Assembly (NCBI GenBank): GCA_035578905.1
Contig: JAQJVL010000057.1
Span: 2,356,001 to 2,420,000, forward strand
Length of the DNA stretch: 64,000 bases
Reading direction: 5' to 3'
Origin: Stictocephala bisonia
Taxonomy: Eukaryota; Arthropoda; Insecta; Hemiptera; Membracidae
The notes under the pieces were generated by a model. It was not told where the DNA came from. It saw only the letters and a list, made by a program, of their open reading frames with translations, and did not search any database. A program made the translations under genes and the position numbers. Of this stretch, positions 37,528 through 49,095 are shown in pieces. Within the stretch, counting starts at the first letter, position 1, and each line of letters starts with the position of its first letter.

Positions 37528-38375
37528 AGAAAAAATTCTTTATAAACTACGTGATTTGTCTTTCCTTTTGTTGTTAAAGAAACTAAACTTGAAGGATTGT
37601 TTATTCTAGAACAGGCTACTTAAAATTGCCCCTGGGAATAGCACACTTCTTTCAAATCTATGCCTGCAACTTTTAAGGACTGTCCTTGAGATTTATTAAC
37701 AGTCAGTGCAAATTTAATTAATAGAGAACTGTTATCTTTTTAATTGTAATGGATGGTCTGTAGGAATTAAAGGAATTCTAGGAATAAAAGTACAGATTCT
37801 CCTCAAGTACTGATAGTAATAATAGTTTCTTCAATAACATTTTTATGGAGAGCAGTTACTCGTAAACGTGTACCATTGCATAATTTTAGTGGAAAAAGAT
37901 TTCTGAGAAGCATGACCGGTGTTCTCATTTTTAAAGTGAGTCTATATGGTGGAAATTCAGGTGGGTCTATGCATGTATGCAGAATTCAGTTGGAAATTGT
38001 ACAGCATCATCTACTTGCACAATTGAATCTGTCGATAGGTATTCAAATTTTAGTAAAAAGAGTTTAGTAAAATATTATCAATTTCTACAGCTGTCTCATT
38101 TTTTGGAGTAAATATTGCTTTTTCACGAAGCCACTCAGTTTATTTATGCTTAATTTAGTATATATTCTGTCCATTAATTCCTTTAGAGTAATTACATTTC
38201 CTAGTTCTGAGGGCAAATTGCTCTTTCCTCCAGGTTCGGAATATTTACCATCACCTATTCTCAAATGTAGATAAGAAAAGTTTCCAGCAGTTTTATGCTC
38301 TCTAAGATTAACTCTCGTATTATTTATAAAAGAGAATTTTATTGTAACAGACACATCAAAATCAGTCATAATAAT
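37528..38375 (-). pseudogene. Helitron Pif1-like helicase, C-terminal part, degenerate
   Basis: Minus-strand pieces follow the order of the Helitron helicase C-terminus. The frame at 38085-38369 has NLREHKTAGNFSYLHLRIGD and LPSELGNVITLKELMDRIY. Next come VQVDDAVQFPTEF, PVMLLRNLFPLKLCNGTR and IPRIPLIPTDHPLQ, in shifting frames. Then FALTVNKSQGQSLKVAGIDL, the conserved helicase motif V-VI region, runs from about 37720 and ends in CYSQGQF and a stop. VACSRINNPSSLVSL and KTNHVVYKEFF follow beyond it. Helitrons transpose by rolling-circle replication using a Rep-helicase fusion; the Rep part and helicase motifs I-IV are missing. Several stops and frameshifts make it inactive. Confidence 0.85.
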
Positions 38376-38399
38376 AGAGCTTGTCAGAGAAGTTTGAGG

Positions 38400-38740
38400 A
38401 ATTGTATGATGGGTAATAAACAGGATGGTTGACAGTCCATAGGATCAGAGGAGCTTCTGGGTGGAGATGTTCTCATAGTTGAAGAAGATGTTGATGTCAC
38501 AGCAAGTAAAACATCGGAATGGCCTTCCAATTATTTCCCCTGAACCGGAAACGTCGTTTATCCATTTCATTCTCTCTATACTTGGGCCAGAAGTTTGCCA
38601 TCACGATATATTTCAAACTCGAAGGGGGACATGTCTCCCGCTGCCTTGGTGAGGAACATCCTCACCATCTACGACTATATTCACAGCTTCAACAATGTTT
38701 TGAAAAAAGGCAGGAAAAAGGAATCAGAGTTTTATAAAAA
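38400..38740 (-). pseudogene. Unidentified coding remnant
   Basis: On the minus strand a frame reads NIVEAVNIVVDGEDVPHQGS, then GRHVPFEFEIYRDGKLLAQV and a stop near 38590. The opposite strand has a 72-codon frame (38519-38737). The composition looks protein-like and it abuts the Helitron helicase, so it may be Helitron-internal or a captured fragment. I do not recognise the family. Confidence 0.3.
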
Positions 38741-39654
38741 ATGATAATGATGAAACCTCTCTTCCAGGAAATTAAAATGTACACGTTAACTTTAATCACA
38801 CGATCTTCAGAAAGTATTATTTACTTTGAGTGGTAGGACTATATATCGATAATAGTGGGAGGTGTTCGATAAAAGAATGGGTGAAAGGCATGATTCTGAA
38901 TGCTAGCACTTCTTAAATTATTTGTTTGTTTTATTTGCTTGTTTATTGTCAATACACCAATCGTCATAAGTGTGGTGAACGAGTGTTGAGAGTATAAGAC
39001 GCGTGTAGTCAATGTTACTAAGGTCGATTGTTTCCTAGAAAGAGCCTTCTACTAAAAGCTCAATAATCAGGGGGTACTTAAGAGACCTACAGTTTAGCGT
39101 GGAATACAAATCACGTTAGTATTTTTGTCTCTTTCAATTTGTAGCAAATTGACAAGTCTGATTCTCAATTCTATCCTCTGCACAACACCCGACACCTGGC
39201 AACTATCCCACGTGAACACCTTGGACTAGAAGACTAGTAGTGTACACGTCGACAACATTGATGTTGGTACGGACTAGAACGGAACCTATAACGTATACAA
39301 TCTCTACCATTTCCTTTCTTTCATTTTTACCATTAATAGTATTAAAATTGTAGTAGGTCGGCTTGGACAGCCGAAGTAATTTCCCGATATTTATTTTACT
39401 TTTATAATTGCAATAAAAATCTTATTTAGGGTGAGAGTATAGGTTTGCATAAAAAAGAGGTGAGGCTAAATATACAATACTATTGGTATATCTTTTTTAG
39501 CCGGCGACATATTTATACAATTTTCCCAAATTAATTTCACTTTGTTGTTTCCACTTAAGAAGAGACAGACAGACGTATGTCTCTTCAATGTGCTACCAAC
39601 AAGCGTTGCCTATTTAGTTTTAAGCCTGATTATCAAAACACAATACCCGCCATA
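38741..39654. other. No gene seen
   Basis: Mixed AT-rich sequence with no supported feature. Confidence 0.35.
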
Positions 39655-40130
39655 TCCATTATAGTGTAGGGTCTCAGCAGGTCGCTCCACTTCTCATTGT
39701 TGCTCAGGTCAGCGCTGCATGCCAGCTGTCGTCAGCCAATCATCCGTTTCCTGTCTGACAAGACAGAAGTGAGGTTATGTCTGTCCCCGGCTCCCCGGGG
39801 TGTTTAAATTGTTTTCGACAACAACACAGTATGTAATTCGTGTGGAAACTATCTCGTGATGTCTCTATTAGGAAGGTTGTGCCGTGGCAGGCGTGCCGAA
39901 TTGGGCGGGAGGAAAACTCGGGAGATGAGAAGAAGAAGCCGGCGGCGGAAACAGGTGTTCTATCGCGCCAAATCTGGTCCTATCGATCACAACAATCAGC
40001 TGTTTGATTTATAGTAGGTCGGACACGCCTTGAACCGTCATTAACGACTTATCGACGACCACGTTCGGGATTTATCAGACTCTCGTTCGCTGTTAATTTC
40101 CCACAGATTTTTTCATTAACTACGGTGTCT
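39655..40130. other. GC-richer non-coding island
   Basis: Contains a CCAATCA box, CCCCGGCTCCCCGGGG and ATCAGCTGTTTGATTTAT (an E-box and homeodomain-like pair). No open frame or repeat. A candidate regulatory element, based on composition and motif clustering only. Confidence 0.3.
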
Positions 40131-40299
40131 TTTTTCCCTTCTTGGGATGTTTGAAATATTGAGGTACTGCAATACTTACAATTACGACGACTAATCGGCT
40201 ATGTTGGGTAACTTACACTTGAAATAGCCCCGAGAATGCCAGTATACGGCGATTGCACGTTCATTAGGGCGATTAATAGGCAGTCATATGTTGTTGCCT

Positions 40300-41350
40300 A
40301 AGTCAGTCGTGTATGTGGCAGAGTGGGTAGTAGCCCATGGTCAGTCGTGTATGTGGGTGAGTGGTGGTAGGCCATCGTCAGTCAAGTATGTGGCAGAGTG
40401 GGTAGTAGCCCATGGTCAGTCGTGTATGTGGCAGAGTGGGTAGTAGCCCATGGTCAGTCGTGTATGTGGGTGAGTGGTGGTGGTAGGCCATCGTCAGTCA
40501 AGTATGTGGCAGAGTGGGTAGTAACCCATGGTCATTCGTGTATGTGGGAGAGTTGGTGTCGGGCCATCGTCAGTAGTGTATGTGGCAAAGTGGGTAGTAG
40601 TCCATGGTCAGTCGTGTATGTGGGTGAGTGGTGGTAGGCCATCTTCAGTCGAGTATGTGGCAGAGTGGGTAGTAGCCCATGGTCAATCGTGTACGTGAGA
40701 GAGTTGGTGGCGAGCCATCGTCAGTCGTGTATGTGGGAGAGCTGGTGGCGAGCCATCGTCAGTCGTGTATGTGGGAGAGTGGGTAGTAGCCCATGGTCAG
40801 TCGTGTATGTGGGTGAGTGGTGGTAGGCCATCTTCAGTCGAGTATGTGGCAGAGTGGGTAGTAGCCCATGGTCAGTCGTGTATGTGGGTGAGTGGTGGTA
40901 GGCCATCTTCAGTCGAGTATGTGGCAGAGTGGGTAGTAGCCCATGGTTAGTCGTGTATGTGGGAGAGTTGGTGTCGGGCCATCGTCAGTAGTGTATGTGA
41001 CAGAGTGGGTAGTAGCCCATGGTCAATCGTGTACGTGGGAGAGTTGGTGGTGAGCCATCGTCAGTCGTGTATGTGGGAGAGCTGGTGGCGAGCCATCGCC
41101 AGTCGTGTATGTGGGAGAGCTGGTGGCGGGCCATCGTATGTCGTGTGTATGGGAGAGTGGGTGGCGGGCTATCGTCTGTCATGTATGTGGGAGAGCTGGT
41201 GGCGGGCCATCGTATGTCGTGTGTATGGGAGAATGGGTGGCGGGCTATCGTCTGTCGTGTATGTGGGAGAGTTGGTGGCGGGTCATCGTCAGTTTTGTAT
41301 ATGGGAGAGTTGGTGGTAGCCCATAGTAAGTCGTGTAGGCCTATGTGGGA
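40300..41350. repeat. 37-38-bp minisatellite, about 28 copies
   Basis: The unit joins GTCAGTCGTGTATGTGG and GTAGTAGCCCATG or GGTAGGCCATC. Several subtypes (GCAGAGTGGGTAG, GTGAGTGGTGG, GAGAGTTGGTGTC, GAGAGCTGGTGGCG) alternate, suggesting higher-order units. Early units are more regular and later ones drift. The ORFs of 61-130 codons over it are repeat artefacts. Confidence 0.95.
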
Positions 41351-41420
41351 GTTTATTGAAAAGAGAGGCTATTATCATTTGATTGTAAGGCTGATAACAG
41401 CATTTGTCTAAATTAAAGAA

Positions 41421-42205
41421 TAAACAAGGGTACACCCCTGCACGATTTGCTCTTATGAATCCGGTTGTAAGTTTCACCAGTATCTTAAAAATTTTTCTTG
41501 ACGATCGAATGAATTGTTTAGGCCTATTGTTTAGTAATGCATAAAACACAAACATTCAGTCATGCATTCGTTTTTAAGAGATATATCAAACTAAACTCCC
41601 ACTGAATACAATCAAACGATCTCTTTCTAACAATAAGAAAACCTATAACCTCCTGAATATTGTTAACATAATTATTTACATTTTACAGCTGTTACTTTGA
41701 ATTAATTAAAATCTTTCTTCATGTTATTCATATGGCCGAAAAACTACGGGGTGGTTCTTTACGCTTGCTTACTCTTCTCTCTTAAGTTTTCTCTAAACCA
41801 TCATATCAGTATAAAAGCTCGGCCTGCTGCCGTTCTCCTAGATAACAAAGTTTTGTAGTCTAGAAAACCCTATAAGTCTACTTTAGAGGGATGCAAAGTA
41901 GAGCAATTATGTCAGAGTTAGTAGAAATTACCCTAACATTTCACAGTAAAAACCAAATTGGCCAAGCACTTGTGTCTTAAGTTTTTTGTATCAGCTGTTT
42001 GAAATACATATTTAAATTAAATTAATGCCAATGTTACTGGGGCTGTTTCTAACACATATACATAGAATTTCGAATACTCCTTAGAGTATCCAATATACAA
42101 AAGCTAACTTTCCTACAAATTTCATCAAAATTTGTTCTGGTTCTGAAGATTTTGTGATGAGTGAGTATATAGTTTTTTGTATGTATATATAAAGATAAGT
42201 TTCCC
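41421..42205 (-). mobile_element. Dispersed Helitron-like family H1, copy 3
   Basis: Starts with TACACCCCTGCACG (the 3' side when read on minus). AACTCCCACTGAATACAATC, TAACAATAAGAAAACC and TATGGCCGAAAAACTACG match copy 1. Around 42110-42200 the phrase AATTTCATCAAAATTTG and the AT-rich ATGTATATATAAAGAT may be the 5' side. The terminal hairpin has decayed. Confidence 0.45.
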
Positions 42206-42842
42206 TTTGAGTTGTATTCTCAATTTATAAAATAAGGGAGTTGAGTGTAGGGTGGCAGCCAGTTTATCTGGGTGCCCACTATCTCGGGTCCGTGTGTGGC
42301 CGAGCGGTGAAATATGTAGTCCCTCCTCAGAGAAGGGTGGCAGGTTATCTGTGGAACACATGTTTAGGAAGTGCGGTCCCGATAACTCAAGGGAATCGAC
42401 CACTCAGAAGGGTGTAAACATCACTATCTTGGACCAGACATCCCCTGAGGTAGGCCAAATATCGGTGCCAATCTTTACTAGTGTCCTTAACTCTTTTACA
42501 ATACTACATGTGATCATTCAATACTAGCCCCTACATGTGATTATTCATTTAGGTGTTGTCGATCTAATAGACTTTACATTGCGCACATAAATCTAAAAGT
42601 TATCGTTCGAATTCCAAGAAGTTATGGAATGTTCAGTTCTGGGAACTGCCATTGTCTATATTTCTTAATTTTCTAAGAACGTTTCTTCTCACGAATCCAA
42701 CATAGCTTATATCCTCAATCACTTGTCATTGGAGTATTCATCCTTTTGCGTTTAGTGAACAATTAATTCAGAGGGGTCCCTAACTAAGTGTAAGACAAAT
42801 ATTTCTGAATTCATCAGAAATCCATGGAATTTTTAGAACTCA
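42206..42842. other. No gene seen; mixed-composition patch at 42240-42480
   Basis: The patch has overlapping 91-92-codon frames on both strands without domains. GTGTGTGGCCGAGCGGTG at about 42291 looks like a tRNA A box, but no B box follows at a suitable distance. Confidence 0.3.
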
Positions 42843-42843
42843 G

Positions 42844-43023
42844 GTGGTTGATTTAATAGAAAAAGGTACGACTCGTACAGCCAGATCCAAACTTGTTCAT
42901 ATTTCATCAGGGCTATCACAAGGTTCTGTCCTTGGCCCTGTCCTATTTGTACTTTTTATAAATGATCTTCATAAGCAATTAGAATTATACAGCCACCATT
43001 ACCCAGGCGACACTACAATGTAA
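42844..43023 (+). pseudogene. LINE reverse transcriptase fragment (motif region only)
   Basis: The plus frame ending at TAA 43021-43023 contains SSGLSQGSVLGPVLFVLFIN, then DLHKQLELY and PGDT: the PQGSxLGP..LF..YINDL block and a degraded ADD(T) site of a Jockey/CR1-type RT. The catalytic Tyr-Ala-Asp-Asp is lost. Only about 60 residues survive; neighbouring sequence does not extend the homology. Confidence 0.75.
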
Positions 43024-43809
43024 TTGAGATGACAAAGATTTAGAAGCCACGCAGTACTGTCATAATAATAACTTATGCTTAATTTAGACTAATACCAAAC
43101 AACTAATCATGGAAAGAAATTAATTTAATGTAAGAGTATTACCCAATATTGACGCAGTAGAGAAGGCAAAATATATATGTAATGTAATTTGACACGGGCC
43201 TCACATGAACATCTCTTGTTGACAGTGTTTGTAAGAAGTTGAGTTCAGGACTATAAATAATTCGTAGAAAAAATCAATAAATAATATCCAACAGCAAAAA
43301 CTGTATACTATGTACTTTTTAAGCCCATCTCTATAAAATATTGTCATTTTAAAGTTTACATTTGTGACGTATCTGCTATTCTTTATGAACTATGCAAATT
43401 AAATAGATATATTGTATATTTTTAGTTCTGCTTCTGTCTTTGTGCATTCGATCAAAACCATTATTTTTTGACCATCCTTCTACAATGTTACAAGTAGTTT
43501 TATGTTGGTAGAAACTATAAAGATTGATTAATTCATAAAAATGTAAAATATCTCTATTAGACAATTGGAACATTTTGAAAACCGGTGACATCAGATGCTT
43601 GTGAATGTATTTGAAGTTTTTATTTAAAAGTTATTCTTAAAACATAATCGTCAAGGTATGAGCGAACATGTATTTCGAATGTTGTGAAGAGTGAATTTAG
43701 CGTTGTTATAAACTAAGGCCGACCATTCCTTAGAAAGTGTCATTAATTAATAGTCCAATGACAAATGAACAATCAGTGGTTATCAGCTGATCCTTTTCAA
43801 AATTTTTTA
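43024..43809. other. No gene seen
   Basis: AT-rich; a 71-codon minus frame (43376-43591) has no recognisable domain. Confidence 0.35.
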
Positions 43810-43881
43810 TGACTAAATGGAATCGAACTGAGAACCTTAAGTATTATGAGACTTGGCTTTAACCATCTAAGCTACTGACCA
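43810..43881 (-). tRNA. tRNA-Met(CAT)-like pseudogene or SINE head
   Basis: On the minus strand TAGCTTAGATGG (A box, 43863-43874), AGTCTCATAATACTTAAGG (a CAT anticodon loop like elongator tRNA-Met) and GTTCGATTCC (B box, 43819-43828) follow in correct order and spacing. The acceptor stem does not pair properly and the anticodon loop has eight bases, so a functional tRNA is unlikely. Confidence 0.45.
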
Positions 43882-44159
43882 ATTTTAACTGTCAATTAGT
43901 CAAGCCGAACGACACAAGCTAACATGTAAGCTAGCAAATCACACAAGCGAATTTACAGTCATACCTCTTCATTCCCCCCATATTCGTGAGTAAGTCCCAA
44001 TTATTGATTATTCTCCAAAGACACGGTTTTAAATGAAAGAACAAAATGCAATTACAACGGACGATAACACTATTTCCGGTGAAGAAATCACTGTTGGTTC
44101 AAAATCCACCGTCATGATTTTGGAATTCAACTGTGGAATCCCACGTCACACGTCCTGAA

Positions 44160-44232
44160 TTACTATTATAGGTCGTGTGAGATATGCATGTAATATGTAT
44201 CAATTCACAAATAAAGTATTTGAATTTGAATA
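44160..44232 (+). mobile_element. LINE 3' tail with TTTGAAT repeats
   Basis: TATCAATTCACAAATAAAGT then ATTTGAATTTGAATA: an AATAAA signal leading into short tandem repeats, typical of a truncated non-LTR element. Confidence 0.45.
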
Positions 44233-45549
44233 TACAGTCTACTATAACCCCTTTTCGTGTCTAAAAAAATGCAAAGACTACTGAAAATAAAGTCTTTTTG
44301 GTCTTTGAACTTATAAAGTCTTCAAAATTTGTTTTTATTAAAGAGAATTTGATTGCTGCATCATTTAAAGGTCCCATTCATAGCGAAATTGCTCTTCAGA
44401 TATACCCTTCTTCTTTTCTCTAAACTTCATGATCTATTTCCGAAATTTCCATAGCTCAAAACATATTGTATTTTTATTATTGCTGGGTGAATATGAACTT
44501 CTTAGGAGGATTTACTGTTGGGTTTATCTCGTGTTAATTATGCTATATAGCCTTCAATAGCTGTTCTCATTAGCTGTTGAGAAATTTCAAAAAAAGTTTA
44601 TCGTAACTAAACGACCGAATTCTTCTTGATATATTGTAGTAATCGAAAAAGTTTCTTCTCGTTCCCAGTTTGCGTGTCTTGTGCAGTTCCAAATGAGCGT
44701 TAAGACCAAAACTAACCTCACATTGACGGTCATTTGTCCTAAAAGCAGTACAGGCCTTTGATTGATCATTCTTCGTAACTGCATCGACTTGTATTTAAAA
44801 CATATCCAAATCACATTTTAAGTCTTCTTTAGGAAAAACGAATTTCGACCGTGCCTGTTGATATTGATATGTAAAACTATAATAAAACGAAAACCAAATT
44901 GAACTAAACCTTTTTGAAAGTGGGAATATTAATAAGGGCTATGAAGAATGAACTTATTCGGAAAAATGGTATGAAAAATAAACTTCAATTCATGTGTCAG
45001 TGGTCAGTGACGGGAGTCATAGCTCATAACCTCTTGACTTGTTGGGGAGCATTTTACATATATTTTTATGCGACCCAGATTTTTTAAATTTTTTTATATA
45101 TTCCAGACAATTAGAAAATTCTGGTACATCTTTTCGGTTATGTGTTTAGAAAAAGTTTTAGACAATTTTCTATAGAGACAATACAACCTTCTAACTTTTT
45201 CTATGAAGAGCTATAGGCTACACGAGAATATAATGCAAAATTAACCCCTATGCCTCTTTTTTTGTTAGATTTCGATTATTTATGTTTTGTGGTTTAGGTT
45301 ACGTTTTTTAGCTAAGATAATTATGTTTAATTAATCATTTTAGTATAAAACAATTTTCATTATTTTTTCTTATTACTGAAGTATAACCGAGAAGGTCCAA
45401 TTGTTGAAATGCCCCAAAAGTATGCATACTTTTTCATTATTCATTCCAGACACCGGTCGTCAAGATATGGGCGAATATGAGGGACGAACGAGTTTAGATG
45501 AACGAGTGTAATCGTTGTTACTTACTAAGGTCGACTGTTCCTCAGAAAC
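44233..45549. other. No gene seen
   Basis: AT-rich; the 75-codon minus frame (44587-44814) is unrecognised. Confidence 0.35.
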
Positions 45550-45720
45550 CGGTGTGTTGGCTCAGTGGCTGGCTTCGGACTGCGGAGGGCGTACAAGGTT
45601 CGAATCCCCTCTGAACTAACGGTCGGTACTTCACTTGTTGATGAAAGTTGACGCATAGGCCTGTACGCCCATTTCAACTGGCGAGTGAAGTTTTAAAAAA
45701 TTAAAAATAAAAAAGTAAAA
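45550..45720 (+). mobile_element. tRNA-derived SINE, copy 1
   Basis: A box TGGCTCAGTGG (45558-45568) and B box GGTTCGAATCC (45597-45607), the internal RNA polymerase III promoter. A body with GGTCGGTACTTCACTTGTTG, CCTGTACGCCCATTTCAACT and GGCGAGTGAAGTT ends in an A-rich tail. The second copy at 46657-46815 in opposite orientation confirms a mobile family. It would depend on a LINE for movement. Confidence 0.8.
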
Positions 45721-45899
45721 AAGAACTAACCTTTATGAAATTTTGAAAACTACATACAAGGATGTAGTGCTTTGAACGGTGTCCACGCGTGCGTATACTG
45801 CAACTGCTATTTACCATAAAACAACTTCCTGACAAGGACTATTTTACAGTAGTTTGTTCACAATGATTTTAATTTACTGTTGCTAAACCAATTAAGCAG

Positions 45900-46160
45900 T
45901 TGCTAAATTGCCGAATGGAACAAACCGGTGCTGGTGGGCACAGGAAATATATCGGGAAACAATAAAACCCACAGCAGATAACAATGGGCATCGCTTATCG
46001 GAGGGCCAGAGGGGCCTTAAATCCTAGAGTCCGATTAAAAAATACACCAGACCGGAGCGGTTGACATCTACCCTGATTTACGGTAGGAGGGGAGCTGGGG
46101 GGTGACATACGACCCCCCTGAGACTGCAGTGCGCACGGTGGTAATTACGGGAACTAATCA
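45900..46160. other. GC-richer non-coding island
   Basis: Balanced composition with GATAACAATGGGCATCGCTT and a purine-rich GGAGGGGAGCTGGGGGGT. No open frame or repeat relation. Candidate regulatory DNA. Confidence 0.25.
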
Positions 46161-46656
46161 AAATATAATAAACATCCTCTGATAATGTGTCCTGAGCGTA
46201 CCCTGATATGTTATCTGGCATGAGATGTTATTTGAATTAGGTACATTTAAGCAGGACTTTTAGAATGGCACAATAGAATTACGATTTTTTTCTAAAGAAA
46301 TCTGAGGATACATAATATTTTGAACTATGAAAACACAAGTGTTGAAGAAAGCCTTCAACAAAGTATTTTTAATGCCACCTAGAGCTTAAATTAAAACGCA
46401 AAATAGCTATCTTAAAAAAATTAAAATCGGAAGAGTATTTTCGATCAAGAACATATTTAGTTCAAAATGCATAAACAATGACCGAATGTCTAAGACGTAA
46501 TCTTATTATAAATTGAACCACAAGTACTCATTAGTATGTGTTACCCCTTCTTAAAAATGTAAGTATTTTAGCAGTGATTTATTTTTGAAAATAACATTTT
46601 AATTCACGTATAGTTTTTCTGCATTTTCTAATACTGTATTGCGATTTTGCATATTT

Positions 46657-46815
46657 TTTTTTTTTTTTAACTTCATTCGCCAGTTCACATGGGCCTGCAG
46701 ACCTGTGCTTGAACTTTATTAACGAGTTAAGTACCAACCGTTGGCTCAGTGGGGATTCGAACCTTGGACCTTGCCCTCCACAGTCCGAAACGTTAGCCAT
46801 TATCCTATCACTTTG
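46657..46815 (-). mobile_element. tRNA-derived SINE, copy 2
   Basis: Reverse complement of the family at 45550: A box TAGGATAATGG (46797-46807), B box GGTTCGAATCC (46753-46763), body GGTTGGTACTTAAC and CAGGCCCATGTGAACTGGCG, and an A tail (T run at 46652-46667 on plus). The longer ORF over it is a shadow. Confidence 0.8.
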
Positions 46816-47489
46816 GTAATATGCGAGCAACATAAGTGATATGGTTGGTTAGGTCATGCTTAGCTCATGCACGATATGGGCGAAAATGTAAAATTAGGAA
46901 AGAAACAAACCTAACAGACATGTCCAACTGAATGTAAATAAAAACAATAGTTATATTTTTATTGCTCAGTGTATTGTTATACAATCTACAGATTAGAGTA
47001 CATTGAAGTTAAAAAGCGTAATCGATTCCGAAATAATCAATGTAATCCGCCTCGCTCAAGCAGGAACCGTAGTTACGTGACTAGTTATTAAAATAAAAAA
47101 ACTAGCAAAAACCGTATAGTATAGTTTTTTTATATTTAACGGTAGCAAATAAATAAAATGAAAAAAATACATCAAAATATAGTCATAAGACGTGATTTAA
47201 CTCCACCAAGAATCATGTGTTGGAGGGTGTAGGCCTATACTGTATCCATAACTCATGAGTGTAGACAAAATAATTTGAATAGAATAATTTGTCGAAATTT
47301 TTTGTTGGCATAGCCTTTCCTTAAAATGTAAACGTCATTCTCTATTTGAGTCGTATAATTTAACTTGGTGTTCCTTACTGACATAATCACAAAATTTTAG
47401 GTCTGTAATATTTTATTCGAATGTATACTTTCATTTCTTGAAATTCGAAAAGAGAATGAATAGTTCAAAATTCTGTATTATTTTGAAAT
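46816..47489. other. No gene seen
   Basis: AT-rich; no supported feature. Confidence 0.35.
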
Positions 47490-47870
47490 TAGAAAATACC
47501 CCTGCACGTTTCATATGCCATTCCCGTTACTTGCTGCGTTCGTGACACCTCAGTAATAAATTGTATGTAAATTGTTATGTAAAATCCATTTCAAAGCCTG
47601 TTAAATTTCATGAACATCATTATTTACATTTAAACAGCTGTGATTTCTTGATTTATTTAAATCTTTCTCCGTGTTATTTGTACGGCCGAAAAACATACTT
47701 TGAGGGATTCCCGTGCCCTTCTGGGTAAAAATATTGAACAATGAACTGATTGCACAATTAGTCTACGAATAGGGACAAATGTTTTGACACGTCAATCGTT
47801 AAAATTGATGAAGAAATGAGGGACTAGTTGCGTCAACAATAAACGGCTTTAGGTACTAAATATGGGAATG
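47490..47870 (-). mobile_element. Dispersed Helitron-like family H1, copy 4 (internally deleted)
   Basis: TACCCCTGCACGTTTC, CATTCCCGTTACTTGCTGC, AACAGCTGTGATTTC, ACGGCCGAAAAACATACTTT and GAACAATGAACTGATTGC match copy 1, but the 3050-3300 interval of copy 1 is missing. Confidence 0.55.
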
Positions 47871-47949
47871 ATATGTTGTTTTATGTCTGTATTAAACTAT
47901 TTAGGGGTCAATTAAACTTGCGACCCAACAACTATCTTCTCTAAATTAA

Positions 47950-48350
47950 TTGTGTGCTGTTAAATGAGAGACATGCATGCAGCCTACCAGATCAGATTGC
48001 CACTTAACACACTGAAAGTACAAACATTTCGGTGGCTTTGAAACACTGATCCCCTGAGGGCCCCCGTAAGCCAACCAGTCTCGAGGAGTGATGGGTCTTT
48101 GATTCCCGCCACGCGCCGCCCTTAATGCCCCTTATCTGGGCACAAATATTAGCACATCTCGTGCTAATCCCCCTCAAAAACGCCCCTCAATATGCTCGCT
48201 AAGCTCATTTATAGGGGTGGGGGCGTGGGAAGTTACACGGGGCTAAGGTGGGCGTGGGTTATGATCATAAATCAGCGACAAATCTACCCTTGGTCGTTTT
48301 TGGGGTGGTAGAGAAAAGATCATTTGTTAGTGGCGGCGGTCTCTGCGAGA
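47950..48350. promoter_or_regulatory. GC-rich island with KLF/Sp- and Su(H)-like sites
   Basis: CGTGGGAA (48224-48231) fits the Su(H) consensus. GGGCGTGG occurs at 48221 and 48250 (Sp/KLF type), next to GGGGTGGGGG. CTTATCTGGG and GGGTCTTTGATTCCCGCC are also present. No open frame. A candidate enhancer or promoter inferred from motif clustering only. Confidence 0.3.
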
Positions 48351-49095
48351 GAACACGCGTTTACATGGTGATAGGCTCTATTAGGATTAACTGATTTGAT
48401 CCACCAGTAAGCCATATGGCGGGGTTGTAATGGGTAAAATTACATAGATAGACACCAAGCAACCCTCCAATAATGGAGTAAAGCTTTAGATTTGTCGACT
48501 TGGATACTTTCAAGAACAAACTTTCCAATTCATAAACGAGACAGTTCTCTAATAGTCTTTTCATAAAATAATGCCAACAGTAAACAATGGTAGGCCTATG
48601 CCTATGGACCTGCTATAGGTTTTATAAGGTCTATGGTATGCCTCAACGTCAAAATTACAAACAAGAAAAACAAATTTGCTTACAGGTTAATTTATGTAAT
48701 TTGATTTACGTTTAAATGTCAATGCCCAATAGGATGTTCTAAACAATTCTTCAGTTATACCACAGGTTCTTTTAAAATTTGGATGAACTTGCATCCAAAT
48801 AAAAATAGCTTGTAAATTGTAAAAGGAATTAGAAAAGTGTTCAATTCTAATTAAAGATTTTTCTTAATGAATATGAGCAAATATGTTCGCATCATTTTTC
48901 GTTACAGTAAAACAACTGAAAAAAGGTGCTCGATATAAAAAACATTTGTACATTAATGTCCCCCGAAAATTAATATATGGTGGTGATGTAAATCTTTGAA
49001 TGTTTGTAGCTGGCTAGTTTAACAACAAACTAATAGCTTCCAGTGTCACGAGAATATCACTCCCCAAAACGAATGATTTCACAGTAAAATATGCC
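48351..49095. other. No gene seen
   Basis: AT-rich with small unrecognised frames. Confidence 0.35.

Noticed and set aside
40398..41411. Several 60-130-codon ORFs on both strands
   Set aside because: All fall in the 37-38-bp minisatellite and share its periodicity.
42285..42360. tRNA-Leu/Ser-like gene (GGCCGAGCGGT)
   Set aside because: Only the A-box resemblance is present; no B box or stem pairing.
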